Shown here piece by piece: positions 15,695-23,400 of a stretch of 64,000 bases of DNA. Source of the stretch: Glycomyces salinus. Its GTDB lineage: Bacteria > Actinomycetota > Actinomycetes > Mycobacteriales > Micromonosporaceae. Below the pieces are notes generated by a model. The model made no database searches and was not told the DNA's origin. It saw nothing but the letters and a program-made list of their open reading frames with translations. How positions within the stretch are numbered: position 1 is the stretch's first letter; every line of letters begins with the position of its first letter. The translations under genes and the position numbers were made by a program. The stretch is from assembly GCF_016428645.1 (NCBI RefSeq), contig NZ_JAELXW010000023.1:1-64000 (forward strand), given 5' to 3'.

Positions 15695-17014
15695 ATGGAC
15701 CGACCCGATGCACGGCCCGCCCCGAAACCGCTCGTCGTCAACGACAACGCCGCGTGGTGCTGGTTTCAGGACGAGCGAGCGCTCGTCGACCCGAAGACGC
15801 GGACGCTCGTCGTCGGGTCGATGGCGGTGGCCGAAGGGCCGGGCGGCCACGCCCGCTCGGGCAACGTCGAAGTGGCGGTGGTCGACCTGCGGACGGGCGC
15901 GAGCCGCGTCGTCGTGTTGCACGAGCGGCTCGAACCGGACGACCACGACGTGCCGGCACTGTGGCTTCGCGCCGACGGCCGCTGGCTGGCCATGTACACC
16001 AGGCACAAGAGCGACGACCTCACTCGCTGGCGGATCAGCGAACCGGGCGACCCCACGCGGTGGGGCCCGGAGCGGACCTTCGACTGGAGCGAGCACACCG
16101 GGGGCCGCGGCGTCACCTACTCCAACCTCCACGCCATGGGCGGCCGCCTGTACTGCTTCGCGAGGGCCGTCAACGACGACCAGTGCGCGCTCGTCTCCGA
16201 CGACGACGGCGACACCTGGTCGTACGCGGGCAAGCTCTTCACCCGGCCCAAGGTCGGCTACGTCAACGGCTACACCCGCTACGCCTCCGGCGGCGGCCGC
16301 ATCGACCTGGTCACCACCGACCACCACCCCCGCGACTACAACAACTCGATCTACCACGGCTACTTGGAGAACGGCGCGCTGCATCGCAGCGACGGAAGCG
16401 TCCTCGACCCCGCCGCGCTCAACGGCGAGTCGCCCTCCCAAGCCGACCTCACCACCGTCCTGGCCGCGGACTCGCGATGGGGCGAGCGCTGGGCCGCCCA
16501 CTGCTGGACGACCGACATCCGCCGCTCCGGCGACGGCACCCTGGCCGCGATCCTGACCGCACGGGCGGTCGACGCCCCCGCCGGAGACGGCCTCTACGGG
16601 CAAGGACCATGGCCCGACCTGCGGTTCTTCTACGCCCGCCTCGCCTTCGGAGGCGAGTGGGAGGTCCACCCGCTGGCGAAGGCGGGCCCGGCGCTGCTGA
16701 CCCACGAGGAGGACTACACCGGTCTGGTCGCGATCGACCCCTACGACCTCGACTCGGTGTACGTCTCCACCCCGGTCGACCCGCGCGACGGCACCGAGCT
16801 GGCGCGTCGCGAGATCTTCAATGGTCGAACCTCCAATGGCGGCGCGACCTGGCGGTGGACGCCCGTCACCGAGGACTCCGAGGTCGACAACATGCGCCCG
16901 ATAGTGGCACCCGGCGACCCGGACCGGATCCCGCTGCTGTGGTTCCGGGGCGCGATGACCGCCTCGCAGCACTACGACTGCGAGGCCGTCCTGCTCGACC
17001 TCCCGCGCCGATAA
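15695..17014 (+). CDS. BNR_4 repeat-containing protein (putative polysaccharide-active beta-propeller)
   Basis: About 439 residues with the BNR_4 signature at the N-terminus (LVVNDNAAWCWFQDERALVD), then a seven-bladed-propeller pattern: Asp-box-like turns such as SDDDGDTWSYAGKLF and SNGGATWRWTPVTED, and YTRYASGGGRIDLVTTDHHP. This domain occurs in polysaccharide lyases and related enzymes acting on uronate-containing glycans. No signal peptide is seen, so a cytoplasmic oligosaccharide-processing role fits. Start: ATG 15695 has AAGGGA 9 nt upstream; ATG 15677 and GTG 15626 are in frame. A strong U-tract terminator follows. Confidence 0.7.
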   Translation: MDRPDARPAPKPLVVNDNAAWCWFQDERALVDPKTRTLVVGSMAVAEGPGGHARSGNVEVAVVDLRTGASRVVVLHERLEPDDHDVPALWLRADGRWLAMYTRHKSDDLTRWRISEPGDPTRWGPERTFDWSEHTGGRGVTYSNLHAMGGRLYCFARAVNDDQCALVSDDDGDTWSYAGKLFTRPKVGYVNGYTRYASGGGRIDLVTTDHHPRDYNNSIYHGYLENGALHRSDGSVLDPAALNGESPSQADLTTVLAADSRWGERWAAHCWTTDIRRSGDGTLAAILTARAVDAPAGDGLYGQGPWPDLRFFYARLAFGGEWEVHPLAKAGPALLTHEEDYTGLVAIDPYDLDSVYVSTPVDPRDGTELARREIFNGRTSNGGATWRWTPVTEDSEVDNMRPIVAPGDPDRIPLLWFRGAMTASQHYDCEAVLLDLPRR

Positions 17015-17060
17015 CCGTCCACAGGCCGACGCCCCGGCGCCGGCCGGCCGCAGACGACGA

Positions 17061-17094
17061 ACGGTCCGAACCATCACCGGTTCGGACCGTTTTC
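17061..17094 (+). terminator. Rho-independent terminator of the BNR_4 gene
   Basis: ACGGTCCGAACC (17061-17072) pairs perfectly with GGTTCGGACCGT (17079-17090) around ATCACC and is followed by TTTTCC. This is the most canonical terminator in the window. Confidence 0.85.
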
Positions 17095-17113
17095 CATGCG
17101 CTGCAATACCAAC

Positions 17114-17189
17114 TGGCGCCCCCGACAGGATTCGAACCTGCGACACCTGGTCCCGGAAACCAGTGCTCTATCCCCTGAGCTACGGAGGC
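17114..17189 (-). tRNA. tRNA-Arg(CCG)
   Basis: On the reverse strand a cloverleaf is complete: acceptor GCCTCCG pairs with CGGGGGC (one G-T). The D-arm is GCTCAGGGGATAGAGC. The anticodon stem CTGGT/ACCAG encloses loop TTCCGGG with anticodon CCG (17154-17156). The T-arm contains GGTTCGAATCC. A discriminator G and an encoded CCA follow. It reads CGG codons. Confidence 0.95.
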
Positions 17190-17370
17190 GAGGACGATGC
17201 TACCAGGCTTCAGGTCTGGCAGCGCGGCAGGTTTGGACGTGAGGATCACACCTTCGGGCGGGTCGGCGGTTTCTCGGCCGAAGTGTCGCACCGGGCGCAT
17301 AGGCTGGCGTCCCGGAAACCCCCGAGCCTAGCGGACACGCTGCGGTTTCACCGCGAGAAACACCACAAAA

Positions 17371-17418
17371 ACTCAACATCTTGGGTCGACCCCGCGAGCC
17401 GACCACAACATGTATGAT
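17371..17418 (+). promoter_or_regulatory. Two NrdR boxes overlapping the nrdAB promoter
   Basis: Box 1 is ACTCAACATCTTGGGT (17371-17386) and box 2 is CCACAACATGTATGAT (17403-17418). Both resemble the 16-bp NrdR consensus ACACWAYATMTWGTGT. Their starts are 32 bp apart, about three helical turns, as in known NrdR-controlled promoters. Box 2 contains a likely -10 element (TATGAT, 17413-17418), so NrdR binding would block polymerase. The remaining 333-bp gap from the tRNA to nrdA shows no clear riboswitch. Confidence 0.75.
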
Positions 17419-17522
17419 TTCCCGTTGTCGGGTCGACCACCGCCGCCGTCGGCCGCCCACCGCGGTCCGCGGCCGATAGGCCCTCCGGCACACGCCACAG
17501 CACAACACGAGGGGATGCAGAG

Positions 17523-19913
17523 ATGACCGGGCTCGCCACCACGCCATCCGCCACCACCACCGCTCCGGCGCAGCGGGGCAATCCAACCGGCGGCGACATC
17601 GCCGCGTCCATCGCCGAGAAGGTCCGGCACCACGCTTCCGGCCTCGCCGACGTCGACACCGAGAAGGTGATCGCCCAGATCCAGGGCGGCATCTGGCCCG
17701 GCGCGACCCTTCCCGAGCTCCGCGAGCGCGCCATCGAGCTCACCTCGTCCTCGGTCGCCTCCGAGCCGACCTACTCCAAGCTCGCCGCCCGGCTGCTGGC
17801 CGAGCACATAGCCGACGAGACCGCCTCCGAGGGCGTGGTGTCCTTCACCACCTCGATCGCGGCCTGCCGGGACAACGGGCTGCTCTCCGAGGACCTGGTC
17901 TCCTTCGTCGACGCCCACGGCGCCGAGCTCGACGCCGTCATCGACGAGACCGCCGACGACCGCTTCGAGTACTTCGGGCTGCGGACGGTCTACGACCGCT
18001 ACCTGCTGCGCCACCCCGAGCACCGCACCGTGCTCGAACGCCCGCAGCACTTCATGCTCCGCGTGGCGTGCGGCCTGAGCCAGTCGGTCGAGGAGGCCGC
18101 CGAACTCTACCGCCTGCTGTCGCAACTGGCGTACCTGCCCTCCTCCCCCACGCTGTTCAACTCCGGCACCCGCCGCCCGCAGCTGTCCTCGTGCTTCCTG
18201 CTCGACTCGCCCAAGGACGAGCTCGACTCGATCTACGAGCGCTACAGCCAGGTCGCGCGCCTGTCGAAGTACGCCGGGGGCATCGGGATCGCCTGGTCCC
18301 GGGTCCGCTCACGCGGCTCGCTCATCCGCGGCACCAACGGCCACTCGAACGGGATCGTGCCGTGGCTGCGCACCCTCGACTCGTCCGTGGCCGCGGTCAA
18401 CCAGGGCGGGCGGCGCAAGGGAGCCGCCTGCGTGTACCTGGCCACCTGGCACGCCGACATCGAGGAGTTCCTGGAGCTCCGCGACAACACCGGCTCCGAG
18501 GACCGCCGCACCCACAACCTCAACCTGGCCAACTGGGTGCCCGACGAGTTCATGCGCCGCGTCGAGGCCGACGCCGACTGGTCCCTGTTCGACCCCAAGG
18601 AGACCCCCGAGCTGGTCGACTCCTGGGGCGAGCACTTCGACGCCGCCTACCGGGCCGCCGAGGCCGCCGGGAAGGCCCGCAAGACCATCCCGGCCCGCGA
18701 GCTCTACGGCCGCATGATGCGGACCCTGGCGCAGACCGGCAACGGCTGGATGACCTTCTCCGACACCGCCAACCGGACCTCGAACCAGACCGCCAGGCGC
18801 GAGAACGTCATCCACCTGTCGAACCTGTGCACCGAGATCCTCGAGGTCACCAGCGACGCCGAGACCGCCGTTTGCAACCTCGGCAGCGTCAACCTCGCCG
18901 AGCACTGCACCCCCGACGGCTTCGACTTCGAGCGGCTGCGCCGCACCGTCCGCACCGCCGTCAAGTTCCTCGACCGCACCATCGACCTGGGCTTCTACCC
19001 GACCGCCGAGGCCGAGAAGGCCAACCGCAAGTGGCGGCCGATCGGCCTGGGCTGCATGGGACTGGCCGACGTGTTCTTCAAGCTGAAGCTCCCGTTCGAC
19101 TCGCCCGAGGCCCTCGCGCTGTCGACCGAGATCTCCGAGCACATCGCCCTGGCGGCCTACGAGACCTCCGCCGACCTGGCCGAGCGGCTCGGCGCCCACC
19201 CGAACTTCGACGAGACCCGCGCCGCCCAGGGGGACCTGCACCTCGACCACTACGAGCAGGCGCGCGTCACCCGGCCCGAGCGCTGGGCGGCGGTGCGCGA
19301 GCGGATCGCCGAGACCGGGCTGCGCAACTCGCTGATGATCGCGATCGCCCCGACCGCGACGATCGCCTCGATCGCCGGCTGCGCCGAGTGCATCGAGCCG
19401 GTCGTGTCCAACGTGTTCAAGCGCGAGACGCTTTCGGGTGAGTTCCTTCAGGTCAACCGGCACCTGATCATCGAGCTCAAGGAACGCGGCCTGTGGAACG
19501 AGCGGCTGCGGCAGGACATCGTGGTCGCCGAGGGCTCGGTCCAGGACGTCGAGGGCATCCCCGAGGACATCAAGCACCGCTACCGCACTGCCTGGGAGCT
19601 GCCGCAGAAGGCCCTGATCGACCTGGCCGCCGCGCGCACGCCGTTCATCGACCAGGCCCAGTCGCTGAACCTGTTCCAGGCCAGCCCCACCATCGGGAAG
19701 CTCTCCTCGATGTACCGCTACGCCTGGAAGCAGGGCCTGAAGACGACCTACTACCTGCGCAGCCGCCCGGCCACGCGCATCAACCAGACCACGGTGAGCC
19801 GGCAGGCCGAGACGCAGGAGACGCCGCAGACCTCCCCGGAGGCGCTGCCGGTCGTGTCCGAGGACGTGGCCTGCTCGCTGGAGAACCCCGAGACCTGCGA
19901 AGCCTGCCAGTAG
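17523..19913 (+). CDS. nrdA: Class Ia ribonucleoside-diphosphate reductase, alpha subunit
   Basis: NrdA, 796 residues, the catalytic subunit that reduces ribonucleotides to deoxyribonucleotides. An N-terminal ATP-cone region (residues about 30-120) precedes the barrel. Active-site elements are present: SSCFLLDS and CNLGSVN for the redox cysteine pair, LSNLCTEILEV for the Asn-Cys-Glu radical site, TTYYLRSR for the radical-transfer tyrosines, and a C-terminal CEACQ thiol pair reduced by thioredoxin. GAGGGG lies 8 nt before the ATG. nrdB follows after a strong hairpin. Two NrdR boxes upstream imply repression when dATP/ATP is high. Confidence 0.95.
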   Translation: MTGLATTPSATTTAPAQRGNPTGGDIAASIAEKVRHHASGLADVDTEKVIAQIQGGIWPGATLPELRERAIELTSSSVASEPTYSKLAARLLAEHIADETASEGVVSFTTSIAACRDNGLLSEDLVSFVDAHGAELDAVIDETADDRFEYFGLRTVYDRYLLRHPEHRTVLERPQHFMLRVACGLSQSVEEAAELYRLLSQLAYLPSSPTLFNSGTRRPQLSSCFLLDSPKDELDSIYERYSQVARLSKYAGGIGIAWSRVRSRGSLIRGTNGHSNGIVPWLRTLDSSVAAVNQGGRRKGAACVYLATWHADIEEFLELRDNTGSEDRRTHNLNLANWVPDEFMRRVEADADWSLFDPKETPELVDSWGEHFDAAYRAAEAAGKARKTIPARELYGRMMRTLAQTGNGWMTFSDTANRTSNQTARRENVIHLSNLCTEILEVTSDAETAVCNLGSVNLAEHCTPDGFDFERLRRTVRTAVKFLDRTIDLGFYPTAEAEKANRKWRPIGLGCMGLADVFFKLKLPFDSPEALALSTEISEHIALAAYETSADLAERLGAHPNFDETRAAQGDLHLDHYEQARVTRPERWAAVRERIAETGLRNSLMIAIAPTATIASIAGCAECIEPVVSNVFKRETLSGEFLQVNRHLIIELKERGLWNERLRQDIVVAEGSVQDVEGIPEDIKHRYRTAWELPQKALIDLAAARTPFIDQAQSLNLFQASPTIGKLSSMYRYAWKQGLKTTYYLRSRPATRINQTTVSRQAETQETPQTSPEALPVVSEDVACSLENPETCEACQ

Positions 19914-19920
19914 CGGCCGT

Positions 19921-19950
19921 GCGGGGAGCGGCCCGAGGGCCGCTCCCCGC
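19921..19950 (+). terminator. Strong intra-operon hairpin between nrdA and nrdB
   Basis: GCGGGGAGCGGCC (19921-19933) is perfectly complementary to 19938-19950 with a 4-nt loop, 7 bp after the nrdA stop. There is no T-run. Because nrdB follows on the same strand, it may attenuate or set different mRNA stabilities rather than end the operon. Confidence 0.6.
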
Positions 19951-19999
19951 TATCCCGCCCCTCGAAAGCCACCGTTCCAATCCAGAGAGGACCGCACCG

Positions 20000-20995
20000 A
20001 TGCTGCTCGACCCGGGCATGGACCTGACGCTGCGACCGATGAAATACCCGGACTTCTACGACCAGTACCGGGCCGCCATCAAGAACACCTGGACCGTCGA
20101 GGAGGTCGATCTCGCCTCCGACCTGACCGACCTGGCGAAGTTCACGCCGCAGGAACAGCACCTGATCCACCGGCTGGTCGCCTTCTTCGCCACCGGCGAC
20201 ACGATCGTGGCCAACAACCTGGTGCTCAACCTCTACCAGCACGTCAACTCCCCGGAGGGCCGCCTGTACCTGTCGCGGCAGCTGTTCGAGGAGGCCGTGC
20301 ACGTCCAGTTCTATCTGACGCTGCTGGACACCTACCTGCCCGACCCGGACGAGCGCGCCAAGGCGTTCGACGCGGTCAACAACATCCCCTCGATCAAGCG
20401 CAAGGCCGACTTCTGCTTCAAGTGGATCGACTCGATCTTCGAGATCCGGGAGCTGAACTCCGCCGCCGACCGCCGGACGTTCCTGCTCAACCTGATCTGC
20501 TTCGCCGCCTGCATCGAGGGCCTGTTCTTCTACGGCGCCTTCGCGTACGTGTACTGGCTGCGCAGCCGCGGCCTGCTCGACGGGCTGGCCACCGGCACCA
20601 ACTGGGTCTTCCGCGACGAGTCGTGCCACATGAACTTCGCGTTCAGCGTCGTCGACGTGGTCCGCGCCGAGGAGCCGGAGCTGTTCGACGAGGAGATGCG
20701 TCGGCAGGTCACGGACATGCTGGAGGAGGCCGTGGAGGCCGAGCTCCAGTTCGCCGAGGACCTCATCGGCGAGGGCATGCCGGGCATGACCGTCAACGAC
20801 ATGAAGTCCTACCTGGAGAACGTCGCCGACCAGCGCCTGGAGCGGCTCGGGATGCCCAAGCGCTTCGGCTCGGAGAACCCGTTCCCGTTCATGGCGCTCC
20901 AGGACGTGCAGGAGCTGACGAACTTCTTCGAGCGCAGGCCGACCGCCTATCAGACCGCCGTGGAGGGCAAGGTCGACCTCGACGAGGAATTCTGA
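20000..20995 (+). CDS. nrdB: Class Ia ribonucleoside-diphosphate reductase, beta subunit
   Basis: NrdB, 331 residues, holds the di-iron site and the tyrosyl radical that NrdA needs. Ligands are visible in order: the Asp/Glu of FFATGDTIVANN, FEEAVHVQFY (Glu-x-x-His, with the radical Tyr four residues after the His), the Glu in ACIEGLFFYGAF, and RDESCHMNF (Glu-x-x-His). The C-terminus DLDEEF is the usual acidic alpha-binding tail. AGAGAGG lies 9 nt before the ATG. The radical tyrosine is retained, so this is not a Tyr-less Ic-type subunit. Confidence 0.95.
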   Translation: MLLDPGMDLTLRPMKYPDFYDQYRAAIKNTWTVEEVDLASDLTDLAKFTPQEQHLIHRLVAFFATGDTIVANNLVLNLYQHVNSPEGRLYLSRQLFEEAVHVQFYLTLLDTYLPDPDERAKAFDAVNNIPSIKRKADFCFKWIDSIFEIRELNSAADRRTFLLNLICFAACIEGLFFYGAFAYVYWLRSRGLLDGLATGTNWVFRDESCHMNFAFSVVDVVRAEEPELFDEEMRRQVTDMLEEAVEAELQFAEDLIGEGMPGMTVNDMKSYLENVADQRLERLGMPKRFGSENPFPFMALQDVQELTNFFERRPTAYQTAVEGKVDLDEEF

Positions 20996-21024
20996 GGGGA
21001 AGCCTGGCCGCTTTCTCCCCGGAA

Positions 21025-21071
21025 GGGGAACGGGCCCGGCGCGGAGCGACTCCGCGCCGGGCCCGTTCCCC
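21025..21071 (+). terminator. nrdAB terminator with a 22-bp perfect stem
   Basis: 21025-21046 (starting GGGGAACGGGCCCGGC) is the exact complement of 21050-21071 with a CGA loop. It lies between the convergent nrdB and kinase genes and could serve both directions. Confidence 0.8.
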
Positions 21072-21091
21072 TATGTCGGGGTGCCGCCTGC

Positions 21092-22993
21092 TCAGGTGGC
21101 GCGGGCGAAGGTGACGCCCTCGACCGAGCTGCCGTCGGCCATCTGCGCCACGCACATGAACGTGCCGTCGCCCGGCAGGTGCAGGTCGGTGGTCCAGTCG
21201 ACGGCGTCGCCGCCGATCAGCTGCGACAGCGGACCGTCCTCGCGCTGCCCGTTCAGGCAGGCCGAGGCGATGACCTCGTTCTCGCGAGCGGCGTCGAGGT
21301 CGCCGTCGGAGACGCCCTCGGGGAGCGCTCCGGTCGCGTAGGCCTCCCACTGGTGGGTCCCGGCGCACTCGGCCGGGCTCAGCGCGTCGATGGCGCCGGT
21401 GAAGCAGGTCGGGTCGGGGACGCAGTCGGCGTCCTGCTGTTTGAGCGAGCATTCCTTGACGAACTCGTCGGCCAGGGACTGCTCGGCGAGGTCGGCCGAG
21501 TCGTCGTCACCGCCGCCGAACAGGGCGATCCCGCCCCACACCAGCAGGCCGAGGATGACGGCTCCGGCGATGAGCATGCCGACCAGGCGGCCCATGCCGG
21601 ATGAGTCGTCCTCTTGGAGGCGCCGCTCCCGGCGGGTCGTGACCGGCTCGGGTTCGGCGGCCGGGACCGGCAGCCGCGGGTCGTCGCGCTCGAGCTCGCC
21701 GCCGGCGCTGAACGCCCTCCACTGCTCGGTCGGCGCCGCCTCCGGCACCGGTTCGGGCCCCGCCTCGAGAAGCGGCTCCTCGATCTCCTGACGGGCGCGC
21801 GGGGGTGCCAGGCGCACCGTCGAGGGATGGTCGGGGGCCTCGGGCGGCGCCGGTGCGGGCACCGTGGCCACCGCGGCCGCGCGGACCGGCTCCGGCTTCC
21901 GGGGCCGCTCGCCGCGGCGCGCCCGCGCCGGGGCCAGGCGCAGCGTCGAAGGCGTGTCGGGGACGGTCGCCCGCTCGGGCATCTGGCTCAGGTCCGGTTC
22001 GGACGGCTGCGAGTAGGCCGAGAACGTGCCGGCCGGGGAGACGGGGGCGCCCTGGTGCGCCGGCTCGGCGACCTTGGGGATGTACCCGGTCGAGGCCTCG
22101 GGGATGCTGACCAGGAACTCGCGGAACTCCTCGGCGGTCGGCCGGCCGTCGGGATTGTTGATCAGGGCCGCGCGCAGCATCTCGAGCAGCAGCGGAGATA
22201 CGCCGGGAATCTCCGGGACCGGCTGGTTCAGCAGGCCGACGACCTCGTTGATGTCGCGCACGCCCCCGTCGGGGAACCGGGGCGGGGTGCCGCTGAGCAT
22301 CGTGTAGAGGGTCGCGGCCAGGGAGTAGATGTCGGCGCTGGGGCCGACCTCGCGCATCTGGAAGACCTCCAGGGGCGCGAACGCGGGGGTGGCCGTGGTC
22401 GCGATGGGCTCGCCCGGCTGCGGGTCCGCCAGCAGGCAGGAGATGCCGAAGTCCGACAGGACGGCGCGGCCGTACTCGTCGATCAGGATGTTGGCGGGTT
22501 TGATGTCGCGGTGGACGATCCCCATCGAGTGGGCGGCCGCGAGCGCCTCTGAGAGGCGGATGCCGATCTCGATGGTGCGCTGGGGCGAGACGACGCCCTG
22601 CCGGTCGATCAGTTCGGCGACCGAACCGCGGCAGCGCTCCATGACGATGTACGGGTGGGCCTGCCGGGTGAGCCCGGCGGCGAGCATGCGCACCACGCAC
22701 GGGTGGTCGGTCAGTCTGACGGCGGTCTCGATGTCGTGGCGGAAGCGCTGCCGCCGGGCCTCGTCGGTCAGCGGTCTGGACTCGATCTTGACCGCGACCT
22801 CGGCACCGTCGTCGAAGCGGGTGGCGCTGTACACCACCGAATAGGCACCGCGGTCGATCTCTTTGAAACCGGTGAGACGCTCGATCCCGGCCATGAGGGC
22901 CTCGGGGTCGAGTTCGGCCGGAGGAGGGGATACGGGGGCGGTGTGGGAGGGGAATTGACCGGTGGGGGCACCGAAAGCGGCGATGGTGTCCAC
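21092..22993 (-). CDS. Transmembrane Ser/Thr protein kinase with a Cys-rich ectodomain
   Basis: A 633-residue PknB-type kinase. The kinase domain is at about residues 38-300, with Gly-loop DRGAYSVVYSAT, ATP Lys in AEVAVKIESR, catalytic loop HRDIKPANIL, DFGIS and activation segment TTATPAFAPLE, so it should be active. A Pro/Arg-rich juxtamembrane linker of about 170 residues follows. It carries two STLRLAP/STVRLAP repeats that could be phosphosites. One helix (MLIAGAVILGLLVWGGIALF) leads to an extracellular part with at least five Cys (CSLKQQDADC, CFTGAIDALSPAECAGTHQW), resembling the septum-formation-type domain. GTG 22993 is preceded by AGGAGG. Confidence 0.9.
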   Translation of the reverse strand: MDTIAAFGAPTGQFPSHTAPVSPPPAELDPEALMAGIERLTGFKEIDRGAYSVVYSATRFDDGAEVAVKIESRPLTDEARRQRFRHDIETAVRLTDHPCVVRMLAAGLTRQAHPYIVMERCRGSVAELIDRQGVVSPQRTIEIGIRLSEALAAAHSMGIVHRDIKPANILIDEYGRAVLSDFGISCLLADPQPGEPIATTATPAFAPLEVFQMREVGPSADIYSLAATLYTMLSGTPPRFPDGGVRDINEVVGLLNQPVPEIPGVSPLLLEMLRAALINNPDGRPTAEEFREFLVSIPEASTGYIPKVAEPAHQGAPVSPAGTFSAYSQPSEPDLSQMPERATVPDTPSTLRLAPARARRGERPRKPEPVRAAAVATVPAPAPPEAPDHPSTVRLAPPRARQEIEEPLLEAGPEPVPEAAPTEQWRAFSAGGELERDDPRLPVPAAEPEPVTTRRERRLQEDDSSGMGRLVGMLIAGAVILGLLVWGGIALFGGGDDDSADLAEQSLADEFVKECSLKQQDADCVPDPTCFTGAIDALSPAECAGTHQWEAYATGALPEGVSDGDLDAARENEVIASACLNGQREDGPLSQLIGGDAVDWTTDLHLPGDGTFMCVAQMADGSSVEGVTFARAT

Positions 22994-23400
22994 TAGTTAC
23001 AGCCTCCTGTCTCGGCGGACTTGCGGGGCGCAGGTCCGTCTAGCCTCAGCGAGCTTCACCAGCCGTGGTTCGGCCTGGGGTCTTCCTTTTGATCGGGGCG
23101 GAGTGTGGGTCAGCGGCCGCTGCGCTCCGCCCGGCGATGTCGTCTTCCTACTCGGTCGTAGGACCATTCGGGCGATAACGTTACGGCACCATCTCTCAGA
23201 ATCTGTATACGCCTGGACGAAAAGCCAGTCACAACTGACCGAACGGATGATGTGTTGCTTCCCGAGTGCGTTGCGGCGGTAGCTCATAGTGAACTCATCC
23301 CCCGTGTGGCGCGCGGGCGGCCGGGCGGGCCGGCGACGGTTCAAGGGCCCGCTCGGCCGACCGCCGTCGCCCACTGTGATCCGCGGTCCCGAAGGTGCAT
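22994..23400. other. 407-bp gap upstream of the kinase gene
   Basis: No gene is supported here. On the reverse strand TTGTGA (23234-23229) and TATACA (23209-23204), spaced 19 bp, could be a kinase promoter with a leader of about 200 nt. Near 23332-23371 a short stem (GGCGACGG/CCGTCGCC) may terminate the cyclase-ATPase transcript. Confidence 0.3.

Noticed and set aside
17190-17522. Cobalamin riboswitch upstream of nrdA
   Set aside because: Looked for because Streptomyces class Ia nrd operons have one; no B12-box-like sequence was recognised, whereas NrdR boxes were. A covariance search would be decisive.
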